From: Corythucha ciliata
Taxonomy: Eukaryota > Arthropoda > Insecta > Hemiptera > Tingidae
Direction of reading: 5' to 3'
Assembly (NCBI GenBank): GCA_038030265.1
Contig: CM075938.1
Span: forward strand, 53,189,189 to 53,253,188
Length of the DNA: 64,000 nucleotides
Shown here: positions 43,980 through 55,600 of the stretch, one piece after another
Layout of the letters: each line of letters starts with the position of its first letter
Numbering within the stretch: position 1 is the first letter of the stretch
Translations under genes and position numbers: made by a program
The notes under the pieces: generated by a model
Seen by the model: the letters and a program-made list of their open reading frames with translations, nothing else
Told to the model about the DNA's origin: nothing
The model's database searches: none

Positions 43980-46432
43980 AGTGATGCACGAGACCGAGAC
44001 GAGACCATCATTTCTGGAGCGAGACCGAGACCGAGACGAGACCACTATTTTCGAGACGAGACCGAGACTGGTCTCGGTCTCGTAATTAAAAGAATGAAGA
44101 AATGATGGCTCATTTATGAATACAGAACATTTCAACAATGAAATGACCTTGTTTCATGCCGCGACGGCTATTGTGTTATGGGCCTCCTCCTCCGGGCTGT
44201 GGTGGATCCAAGGGGTGGACCTATCCCCCCCCCCCGCCCTAACGCACAAAATGACATAAAATAATGGGAAAAAATTTACTTTTTGTAAAATTATCATAGG
44301 AATCACGCACATTTCTTCTTCTTTCAGGAATTATATTTGATGGTTTCCGCACGATCAGGGAGGGAAGTGATACTTCCCCTTCCAGGTACCTCAACAGGGA
44401 AGTTGATTTGTTACTTGAAAAGATGAGCTAGGTGAAAAAAGTATTTTTTTCACTCACTAGTGAAGGAAAGTAAGGCAGAATGCTCATAATTTCACATTTT
44501 CCCTCGCAAGCGAAGGAAACAGGAAGGTTTTCAATCACTAGTGAAGGAAAGTGAAAAAAAGTTCTGTATTCAATTAGAGTACCCTTGCCTCCGAACACTT
44601 CCAGGAAAGACAATTAAACCTGTTGGTCGTGCGAAAAATAATATCCACAACTCGTGAGGAATAGAAGCTTTCACTCTGCTCGTTGTGCTCGGCCCCGCCT
44701 CGTGAGCCAAACACAACTCGCAGGTAAAACTCCATTTCCTTCACTTGTTGTGAAATATACTATTATTTCACCTGTCGCGCGAAAAATATCGTGCATAACT
44801 CAATTCACTTGCTCGTACTCATTTAGTCGACTCGGCTTTGCCTCGCCAGCTAAAGAAAGTACTCGCAAGTCAAATGGCACTTACGTGTCTCGTTATATGT
44901 AAGATACTATTTTTTTTTTAAACAGCTGATTATTTTAGAGCCTAGGGGATAAAACACTCACTTTATCGCCGTGGCCCAGAAAATCAGCCCATGTTTTGAT
45001 TAAAAAATACTGTACACACCGCGTCAAATTGTGATTTTAGGGTCTCGAGAAAAGGCCAGGCTTGGCTACGCCTCGCCCGTCCAATTTTTTCTCTCGGCCT
45101 CCAAAAAATCGCTTTCTTGCCTAGGCGTATAATCTACTGTTCCTAAGATCATTCTTAAAGAAGTGTTTAAACAGATGTTCATCGTGCGTAAAGACCTACT
45201 GTACACACGCCGTGCGGTAAAGAGCTCACGGTAAAAGAGTTCATTCTTTACCGCACGGCGTGTGTAAAGTAGGTCTTTAAGCACGATGGGTGAAGGGTGA
45301 GTGGAACCGTGGAAATTATATCCCAATAAGGTCAAAGTCAGTTGATTATGTTGGTGAGTTGGTAGAAGAATTGAGGCAGAGAAGCCCGCTTTCATCTTAC
45401 GCGCTTCTTTTGTTTCTTCTTTTTTATTTCTCTGAAATGAAGTTGTGTGGCAAATGGGAGACTTTACGGAACCGTTAAATTAAATAATTATGAACCTAAT
45501 TGGCTTTAAAAGGCTTTGTACGATCGAAGGTAAAAAAAAAGCGTACGATCCTGAGGCGTATAGTCGCACTATAAACTCTACCGATGATGGCACTGGACTT
45601 CATCTCGTGTCAAAAACATCGTGCCTCGTTCGTTAAAAGCTCCTTTATGCCTACGTATCGTAATAAAAAAAAGGGTTTAGGGTTCCCGAAGGAGCCGGTG
45701 AAATACATTGCAACCTCTGGGTGTCCGCGCACTAGGCAGCAAAGATTTTCAGGCTGGGCAGCCACTAGAACAAGCCCAACTGCTCAGCAGCCAACTGGCT
45801 GCCGCGGCCAGGCTGCTTAGTGCAAGGGAACCATAATTTTGCGTTTGGAACTTCCCTGGGCCGCTATTATCAAACTCGACACCGCTATTTTTTTTTTTAA
45901 ACTAACATTGCCAGTTGAAGCATGAGAAGGAGGGTCTGATGTATGAGGGGGGATTGTGCACCTCTGCCTCGTCGTGTCTGAGAAGGGAAGTCTCTTGCTT
46001 GAACTAAATGAGCTGGCATGGGCGAGATTTTGAGTTGACTCGTTGAATTCTCAACTGTTCCGCTTTCACGTTCTCAGTGTGACGATTGCTTTGAAGGCAC
46101 GATTCTATTTTGGGGCTATTACAAAGCTATTTGGTCATTAATCAATGTATCACTTATCTCCCTTCGTGCCACGAGCCACCAAGGAAGGAAAGCAAAGTAT
46201 AAATTCATCTATCGTCGTCATCTGTAGCCATTGAGGCGAGAATAGGATCACTCGTCACTAATATCACACATACTTTGAATTCGCGCCTTCAACTTTTCGA
46301 GACGAGACCGAGACCGAGACCGAGACGAGACCGACTTTATGAAAAGTCATGAGATCGAGACCGAGACCATCCCCTCATGAGCGAGACCGAGACCACTCAA
46401 GTCTCGTCTCGGTCTCGGTCTCGTGCATCACT
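43980..46432. mobile_element. hAT-like non-autonomous insertion with GAGACC-rich inverted ends
   Basis: Ends AGTGATGCACGAGACCGAGA and its inverse. Flanks TGCGTAAG (43972-43979) and AGCGTAAC (46433-46440) are an 8-bp duplication with one mismatch in each. The paralogous copy B has the single empty site TGCGTAAC at 36028-36035. Subterminal arrays of GAGACCGAGAC units fill 43984-44085 and 46299-46427. Inside are repeated TCACTAGTGAAGGAAAGT motifs (44455, 44538), a nested hairpin at 45181-45287 and a possible nested MITE near 45680-45830 (GGGTTCCC ends). I see no transposase. Confidence 0.8.
45181..45287. mobile_element. Nested hairpin MITE
   Basis: ATCGTGCGTAAAGACCTACT and CACACGCCGTGCGGTAAAGA pair with TCTTTACCGCACGGCGTGTG and AGTAGGTCTTTAAGCACGAT. 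Arms are about 45 bp with two or three mismatches and a short centre. It lies within the GAGACC-ended element. Confidence 0.65.
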
Positions 46433-47033
46433 AGCGTAACTTCAAGCCGCTTTAAACACATAAGTAGTAAAAAATTATAGCACATAAAAATTAAAAAATT
46501 AAAAACACATAGCCAGTAACTACCATCATTGTGCATTGTGTGTCTACTAAAGTCATAATATCGAAATATGACTTTGGCGTCTACTCTAAGAATGTTGTTT
46601 CAGGCGCCGCCAGGGGCGGTCGCGTAATCTTTGCGGGACCAATATTTCACTGCTGAAATTCAGAAAAACGCTGATTCGCGGCTAAAATTTTGGAAAACCC
46701 GGATCCGTGGCTTTTGAAGGCAACTCCGGGCCTAAAACTGACAAAAAGCGCTGATCCATAGCTAAAAGTGAAAAGAAATTGGTAATGCGCGGGCAAAAAT
46801 AGTTTGCAAGCCGCTATAATTTGCGGCCAATAATGCGTTTGTGAGTGATCACAATTGAATGAATTTTGAAATATTCATACAATCAAATGCGCTTCTTGGA
46901 TAATTTTCTCTTGTCTGCCTACCCTCCTCCATCACTCATTTTGTTAGAGCGCACTCCTTTTTGGGCACGGCGCGGGCGCCCCTGGACACGGTCGACCGTC
47001 TTGGCTTGCGACCCTCCTTAAAACCGGCACTGT
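46433..47033. repeat. Rest of element R copy C and a second, diverged R-like piece ending in a hAT terminus
   Basis: 46433-46560 continues the R tail interrupted at 43979. 46620-46830 is forward minisatellite. 46860-47000 is a diverged copy of the R tail (GCAAATGCGCTTCTTRG-like stretch and GGGCACGGCG). The right border reads backwards as CAGTGCCGGTTTTAAGGAGG, close to the left end of the 7780 element (CAGTGCCGTATTTAGG). I did not find its partner end. Confidence 0.5.
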
Positions 47034-48070
47034 TTACAATGTCAATTGGAACTGCCAAGTGACGTAGGATATGACAATTGCGCCACACAAACTGTGACTA
47101 TTCATTTCACACACAGTTAATTCATTATGGTGGGCCAACATTCATTATCTGACAGAATAAGGCGCACTGGCCCTTGGCCTTCCACGCAGGTTAGAGCTAT
47201 ACGTGCAAGTGTCACTTCGTGCTTTTGAGGCACGTAAAAATACCGGCAAATCCACTTGTATCATAAGTCGAAAACAAAAAACGTTCTTACCTTTTCTCCT
47301 CCCTCGGTTGTTTCCCCATTTTCGGTTCTGTAAGTGGTTGTTGTCATTCGAGAGAAATTTGTTTGTAGAGTTCACATGTTTTTGTTGTTTTTTTTTTTTT
47401 TTTTTTTTTTTTTAGAAAAGGGAAGGCTGTAAGGGGAATTTCCGCAATTGTTTGAACATTTTTACTTTAATTATAATTAACAAGGTAACAAATCGAATAG
47501 TGTTTACAAGTATTGTCATTGTGGGCGGAGAGCGACCATGGCTGAAAGGCCGTTCTCCTCCCTCCCCCCCAGCACCCTCCAAGTCTTAAACCTATCAGAT
47601 AAAAATGGCTATAAAGTTATTTTATTTTTATTATAATTTAATTTGCACATCAAAGCGGCTACGGAAGAATTAGCTTCACTCAGAGGATCTCATGGCTGAT
47701 GAGAGATCCTTTGAGCACAGTATAGTTTTGGCTTTGGCCCTGGGGGCCGAAATTTAATTATCTACTTAAAGCTACACCCAAGATTTACACTTAATTTGTT
47801 TATAAATAACCCGCCGTTTTACTTTTTTGTAATTTGAAGCGTCCACTGGCGAGGTAGATTTGTCTCTTTACGCTACTTTTTCTTATTATAAATTTTTTAT
47901 TACATCGCTGGGGTATCCTTTCAGGGACTAAAAGCCGTATAAAGTACGTTGTATACACCTATTTAAAAATTTCCTACACGAAAAAAAGTTCTTGTACCAT
48001 TTAAAGTCCTACTAATGGTATGGTAGTGGTTGGCGGGGTGGGGTTGACTAGCTCAAACCAACCATTCCAG
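47034..48070. other. Region downstream of the SLC6 gene
   Basis: No other gene seen. A T tract of about 25 bases lies at 47389-47413. On the minus strand TTTATT complements near 47630 and 47890 are possible AATAAA signals for the SLC6 transcript, which ends at 48071; I cannot choose between them. A 3' UTR of 150-450 bases is therefore possible here. Confidence 0.4.
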
Positions 48071-51000
48071 TCAAACGTGAGTTCCCGCTGTTCCGTAGGT
48101 CGAATTCATTACTGTGTTCACTTCAGCTTCTTCTTCGGGTCGTGTCATCGATTGAACTCTCTAAATAGATGAAAATTAATGATGAACAAATAAAAGAGGA
48201 AATGTGTGTGTGTGTGTGGAGGGGGGGGGGCGAGCTCATAATTACCTGCAGGAAAGTGCCCTTGGTTATGAAATATTTGTACACGATGTAGGCGGGAATG
48301 CATGCCAACGACGAGGCTGTTAGTGCCCAGCCCAGACCGATGCTCCAGTCTGGGTAGACGTAGGGCCCAGGAAGCATTTCCTTGTAGTTGAGTAGGGATG
48401 TGACGAAGATCACCTAAACGGAAATATTTTTAAAAAGGTGTTTCAGCCCTTCGTCTGAAAAAAAAAATTAAAAAAAAAGATGAACCAACGAGAAGAAAAA
48501 CGGGACTTATATAAGCCCAGCAGAGGCGCCAAAATAACCCGGGCCTGTGACCCAACATGAGTTCGATGTCGGATGAAAATTTATCGACGCCATAAATCCA
48601 ACAGACGCCGGCGGCTTCTACGAAAACGATGAATAAAATGGCGAGACCAGGCCCGTAGACGTTCAACCAGTTCACCAGATATTCGCCCCCCTGAAAAAAA
48701 AAAAAAAAAAAAAAAAAATGTAGGGACGCGTTTTAAAAGAAAAACAGGCAACGCAGTAGCTGTTCTATTGTTGATTTTACCTACTTCGCACGTTCAAAAA
48801 ACAGTATTGTTCGTAGTGAGTGGAATGTGTCGAATGAAGTTTGGGAGGGGGGGGGGGTGCCATACTACCGCAGGCCATAATTTAGTGAATAAATCCAATT
48901 AATGTAAACGGCACGGTACTCTTTGAAAGGAATTGATTGAAAAGAGTTGTGGTAGGGAAGGGTGGGGGGGAAAGGTGGAAAAACGATAAAGGCTCCCGGG
49001 AGTAATAAAAGCGGGCTCTAGTACTCCTGACACCAGTCGGTTAGAAGATGCGGGTGGGGGTGGTGGTTGTGGAAGAGGAGGGGGGGAGATCTTCTTTTCT
49101 CGCTCACACTCAGATGGTAATGGATGGTGAAAAAAAAAAAAGACAAAGAATGGTGGAGGGTGGAAAAGGGAGAAACCAATGCTCCGGGAAAAAGAAAGTC
49201 CGAAGAATATTAGCAATGTATGAGAAGAATCCCCCCCCCCCATCCCATTCAATTCCATCACCACTACGGGCCACACCTCAGAAGGGAGAGTGCAATCTAT
49301 CGTTAGATTATACGCTAAGTCTCTCACGTCCCTTCGACCAAACGCTTCAAATGGCCCTTTTTCCCGCACCTTTCCTCTATTAGTATCTTTCAACAGGTTC
49401 TCTCCTTTAGAAATTGGAGGCATAAAATATTATATTGTTCTCTTTTTTTCAACCAGTAAAGAGTGTGGTACAAACATGACGGACGAATTGACGCTGATTG
49501 TAGGCTTTTTGAATTTAACGGTTGCAACCTATCAGGAAAAATGCCTTGCCTATTGAAGAAATGCGTGAATTTTGCTCCGAAATTGAACGTTTTCACCCGC
49601 TGACCACCATGAATTAATTTCCTCGGCTAGGAAATTCGCTTCTCAGCATAAATTCGCTGACTGCTTGATATTTCAAATTGACTATGTATTGCTACCTCGA
49701 AAAAATTGTGTTCTTTTATTAGGGGAAAATAGGGGCACAAAAACATAATCAGTTTCTTGCAAGGCGCACCTTGAGTCGCTTTGAGGAACCACAAAAATGG
49801 TCCTACCTCCAAAAAAAAGTTGCAACCACAAAAATGCTCCAACCACAAAAACGCATCTTCAACCACAAAGTTTCTTTCGAAAAATGGTGCAACCACAGGA
49901 AAGTTTCCACTACAAAAAGCTCCAACCACAAAAAAAGGTCTACTCACAAAAAACCCAAACTACACAAAAGCTGAATTGAACCACAAGGTAGCTAAAACCA
50001 CACACACACACACACACACAAAAACGCGAATTAAAAAAAAACGCAAAACCTCAAAACAGCTTCAGCCACTAAAATGCTCCAACCACAGCAAAGCCACGAC
50101 CACAGCAAGACCACGAAAATGCTCCAACCACAAAAGGCACCAAACACAAAAAAAATCAACCACGTTAAAGCTCCAACTACAAAAATGCTTCAACCACGAT
50201 ACAGCTTCAACCACAAACACCTTCCAACCGCAGCAAAGCTTCTACCACAAAAATGGTACAACCACAAAAGCGCTTCTTGAACCACAAAGTTTCGTATAAA
50301 AAATGGTACAACCACAAAAATGATCCAACCATAGGAACTTTTCCGATACAAAAAGCTCCAACCACAAAAAAAGGTCTGATCACAAAAAACCCAATCCACA
50401 GGAAAGCTGAATTGAACCGCAAGATAGCTCCCACCACACACAAAAAAATTGAATTAAAAAAAAACGCAAAACCACAAAAAAGCTTCAGCCACAAAAGGAA
50501 CCAACCAAAAAAAAAAGCTTCAACCACAAAACTGCTCCAACCACAGCAAAGCTTCGACCACGAAAATAGTACAACCACAAAAAAGCTTCAGCCACGGTAA
50601 AGCTCCAACCACAGCAAAGCTTCAACCACAAAAGGCACCAACCAAAAAAAAGCTTCGACCACAAAAATGGTACAACCACAGCAAAGCTACGTCCACGAAA
50701 ATGCTTCAACCACAAAAATGGTCCTACCACAGCAAAGCTTCGACCACAAAAATAGTACAACCACAAAAAAGCTTCAACCACGGTAAAGCTCCAACCACAG
50801 CAAGGCTTCGACCACAAAAATGCTCCAACCACAAAAGGCACCAACCAAAAAAAAAGCTTCGACCACAAAAATGGTACAACCACAGCAAAGCTACGTCCAC
50901 AAAAATGCTTCAACCTCAAAAATGCTCCTACCACAGCAAAGCTTCGACCACAAAAATAGTACAACCACAAAAAAGCTTCAACCACGGTAAAGCTCCAACC

Positions 51001-52574
51001 ACAGCAAGGCTTCGACCACAAAAATGCTCCAACCACAAAAGGCGCCAACCAAAAAAAGCTTCAACCACAAAAATGCTCCAACCACAGCAAAGCTTCGACC
51101 ACAAAAATAGTACAACCAAAAAAAGCTTCAACCACAAAAAGGCACCAAACACTGCAAAACTTCGACCACAAAAATGCTCCAACCACATAAAAGCTTCAAC
51201 CACGATAAAGCTCCAAACACAAAAATGCTCCATCCACAGCAAAGCTTCGACCACAAAAATGGTACAACCACAGCAAAGCTACGTCCAAAAAAAAGGTATA
51301 ACCACAAAAACGCTTCTTTAAGCTCAAAGTTTCGTATAAAAAATGGTACAATCACAAAAATGATTCATCCACAGGAAAGTTTCCACTACAAAAAGCTCCA
51401 ACCACAAAAAAATGTCTACTCACAAAAAACCCAAACTACAAAAAAGCTGAATTGAACCACAAGGTAGCTCCAACCACACACACAAAAAAAACGTGAATTA
51501 AAAAACGCAAAACTTCAAAAAAGCTTCAGCCACAAAAATGCTCCAACCACACCAAAGCTTCGCTCATAAAAATGCTCCAACCACAAAAGGCACCGACCAA
51601 AAAAAACGTCAACCACGGTAAAGCTCCAACCACAAAAATGCTCCGACCACAAAAATGATACAACTAAAAGAGCTTCAACCACGGTAAAGCTCCAACCACA
51701 GCAAAGCTTCGACCACAAAAATAGTACAACCACAAAAAAGCTTCAACCACAGCAAAGCTTCGACCACAAAATGCTCCAACCACAAAAAAGCTCTAACACA
51801 TAAGTACTCCAACCACAAAGAAACCTCTCAGCTCCCAAAAAGCTTCAACCATAAGAAAACTCCAAGCACTAGCGTACCGTGGTAGGGGCGAGGGGGGCGG
51901 ACCCATGGCAGGTGGGGCCCCCGAGAAGCTTCAATGCAGAAAAATTCGGATATTTAGGTTCATTCATGTAAAAAGGTTGGACTACGATTTTTTTTTTTTT
52001 TTTTTTTTTTTTACGAATTTCAATCTATATCCGACCTGGAGAATATAACGTTCCAAGTGATATCGGCAAAGAGTGTGGGCTGACTATTCGAGAGCGCCCA
52101 AGAGTGCTATTCTGGTAGCTCAAGTACATCAGAAATATGCGCCTCCTTGAGGGAAATGCACGGCTAAAATAGAGAAAGTACACCGCCCGCACTCCTATAA
52201 GTTTCGTTAGGTCCTTAAGCGCTCTAATGTACTGATCCGCAATTAGCTACGCACTAATATTCGTGGCCATAACAGCGAAAAAGCGCTGGTTCGTGGTCTC
52301 ACGATGCAACTTCTAGACCGAAATTGAGAAAAAATCGTCGATTCGACGGCCATTCCACTGCTAAAATGTAGACATCAATGCAAAAATGTTGTTTCAGGGC
52401 CAAGCCCGTGGTTACGATTGAGAATGCGAATACACGCTACTAATTCAAGGCTGTACAAGTAAACAAAAAACGTGGCAATTATTGCCAAAAACAACGCTAA
52501 TTCGAGTTAAAATTGAACCAAAATGGCCAATTCACAACTCAAATGGCGAAAAATCCTCTATTAATAAAAAATAA

Positions 52575-52624
<50 letters not shown>

Positions 52625-55600
52625 GATAATGTGCTAGTTCGCTGCAAAATTATTAGATAACGCTATTTCACAGCTGAAATGAAGAAAAATCACTAATTCG
52701 CGGCTGAAATTGAGAAAACGAAAATCTGTATAGCTTGTGAAAGAATCGAGGCTCAAACTGAGAAACAGCGCTAATCCGTAGACAAAATTGCTCACGCGGG
52801 GCTAAAACCTAAAAAAACAACGCTGCTAGAACTGACAAAAATATTAATTAGCGCGGGCGACATTAAGAAAAACACTAATTTTCAACTCAAACTGAGTAAA
52901 AAGTGTTAATTCGCTGCTAAAAATGAAAAAATGGCTAATCTGCAGCTGAAACATCGAGAAAATCAGTAATTATTCTGGCTAGAATAAAGAGAAAAGTTAA
53001 TTGTCAGCCTAAATTGAAACAAAAAGTGCTAATTCACTGTCAAAAATGGAAGAATTGCCGATTTGCAGTAAAAATAACGGAAAACGCCAATTCGTGGCTA
53101 AAATGAACAAAATTCGCCCAATACACGGGCTAGAAATAGCTACTGCACTGCTAAAATTACGAAAAAGCGCTAATTCACGGCTAAAATTGAGACAAATTTC
53201 AATTTGCGTCAAAAATTGGAAATACGCTAATTCGCGGCTTCCTCTGGCAACTTCGAGGCTAAAACTGAGAAAAAGCGCTAATTTATGGCTATGAGTGAAA
53301 AACTCGCAAATTCGCGGCTAAAACTGAGACGTAATCGCTATTCTGCAGCGTCTGGTTATGGTGAACTAAAAATGCTAATTTGTGGTAAACATTTCGAGAA
53401 AACCGGTATTTTACGGATTTTCAGCTCATACTGAGTGAAGCGCTAAAAAGAATAGCTAATTTGCAGCTAAAATTGTGGAAAACGCCAACTCTAGGAAAGT
53501 TAAAGAAACATCGCTGATTCACAGGATAACAAATCTACTAAAAATCTACTCGTGAGGGGGATTACCCCGCTAATCCGTTGCTAATTTGCGGCGAAAAGCG
53601 CTAATTTGCTGTTAAAGTAAACAAAAAGCACTCATTCGCGGCATAAGCGCTGTTTAGCGGATAGTTTGTGGAAATAGGGGTAATTTGCCTACAATATATG
53701 AAAAAGGCCTTGGCTAAAATTCGGAAAGGGCCTTAGAGGTTACCAAGAGAGGTTTTTATGTATAGTTAGAGACTTTTAGGGGCCTCTTGAAGATTTCTGC
53801 CCCGGGCCACGATACGCACAGGTCCGCCAGTGACTCCAAGCATAAAAGAGCTCCAACCCACTACCACTAAAAAGCTTCCGACCACAAGAAAGCTCCAATC
53901 TAAAAAAAAAATCTTCTACAATGTAAATGATCCTACAACAAAAAATATTCAACAACGAAATCACCGACCACTACAAAGCTTCAACCACAAAAGCGCTTGT
54001 GAGACATCGGGGAAATAATGAAAATTCGCTATTTCCGCATCCATCTTCTATAGGCACTAACCCGCGTGACGCGTTCAGCTGTGCGGTACATTGCTTACTT
54101 ATTTATTCCACTGTTATACTAGCTCGTTTCAAGCGTGCATCCATCCAGAGCCATAACGACTGATTTTCTTGGGTGGGGGGTGGGTGATTAATCCCCCCCC
54201 CTCTTAAAAACTTTTATGGTGTTATCCTTATATGATTACTGTGGACAGTTATTTTTTGCCGTGCCGATCCCCTAGCCATGTTTCACTGATGGATTTGCTT
54301 AGTTGTATGAAAGCCAGAAGGGCCTGTTCAGAGTTCTGTTGTCGAGAAAAACGCCGCCAGTGGGGTTACTGTGGCGGGATAATTTTATATTTCTTATTCG
54401 GAGACCTTGGATCCCACTAGCGACCTCGCTGCCCCCCGCCCTCCCACCGACAAGTCTGTATACGCGCCCTCACCCCTCAGGCCTGTAGGGATAATAGTTT
54501 GCTCAGTGGAACAAAGTCAATAATTGTTAAGAGTCGAGGGCCGGTGTGTCCGTGGGGGCTAGGGCATTGCGTACAAGTGGACTGGCACTCACGGACACTG
54601 CGGTCGTGGGTTCGATTCCCGCGCTGGTCAACTGCCAGCCTCTGGGTTTTTGAGGTCCTACACTTTGGGGTTGGAAAGGCGCCAGGCAAAATGGCGAAAG
54701 TCTGCGCCTGGGTCTTTCCCCCCTGTAACACCGCAAAGTACTACAATATCTGAAGAAAAAAAATATTAATAATAATAAAAAATAATTGTTAGAGTCAAAA
54801 CTGCTTTTGAAAGGTAGATTCTACCTTTAAAAAGGCCTATTAAAAAAGTTTTAGTATTCCTACGTAGTCTAGAGGTGGTCTAGAGGGAATGAGCGAAAGC
54901 AGTAATTTTGACTCCGGAACCATGTTTGGACTAGTTAGGAGGTAAACGTACTAAAAGTCCCCACCCCTTGGAGGTGAGCCCGAGTGGGGGAGCACAAAGA
55001 AAGGTACCATTTTTCGAATTTTCACTGATATCTCGAAAACAAAGCATCGTAGGCAAAACTTTTGTGATAACCAATTAAAGCTGACATAAATATCTTTTAT
55101 ATCGTCTAAATCGTTTATCCCAGGAGAAAGCCCTCAGGAAGGAAGTTTTAGAGGATTTAATTATCTTACATAAACATACATACATAAACAAATATTCAGG
55201 GTGGAAGGGGATAAGTGTGACAAAAATTTTTGGGTGATAGTAGACCTCATTTGTGACCGAAATCACTATATACACGATGGTCCGAAAATCAAAACCCTCC
55301 GAGATATGATTTTTCTAACGATTTTTAAGCGGGATAAGCTAAGCCGAACCCCACCCAGGTCCATTGTTTCTCGAAACTCTGGGTGCTTCTCCTGATCGGT
55401 AAACCACGCCGAATTTTATCTTACCTAGATGTTGTTAGATGGATATAATGAATAAATCTGTCGCCGGTATTTTAATTAATAAATTAATTAGACTGATATC
55501 GGGATTTGAGTCCGCAACCTCTGGATTACCAGCAGGCACGGATCCAGAGTCGGCTTACAGGAGGGGGCCATTATTACGACTCCATCCGGCGCTCGCACCT

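Noticed and set aside
43869..44105. Open frames over the GAGACC repeats (RDRDE text)
   Set aside because: They arise from the GAGACCGAGAC subterminal array of the transposon and occur on both strands.
48899..49423. 174-residue minus-strand frame and 111-residue plus-strand frame
   Set aside because: Low-complexity P/F/S-rich or K/R-rich text spanning G and A runs in an intron; no domain recognised.
50701..51321. 206-residue open frame rich in QPQ, STTK and NHK
   Set aside because: It is produced by translating the 17-bp array: three units make 51 nt without stops. The antisense strand gives an equally long frame of CGW, FLW and VVE text. No start context or unique sequence.
49780..51858. 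CRISPR-like array
   Set aside because: Units are adjacent without unique spacers, the period is 17 bp, and the genome is eukaryotic with spliced genes.
54537..54640. Functional tRNA gene
   Set aside because: The B box is good, but the acceptor stem does not pair and a SINE-like body and tail follow.
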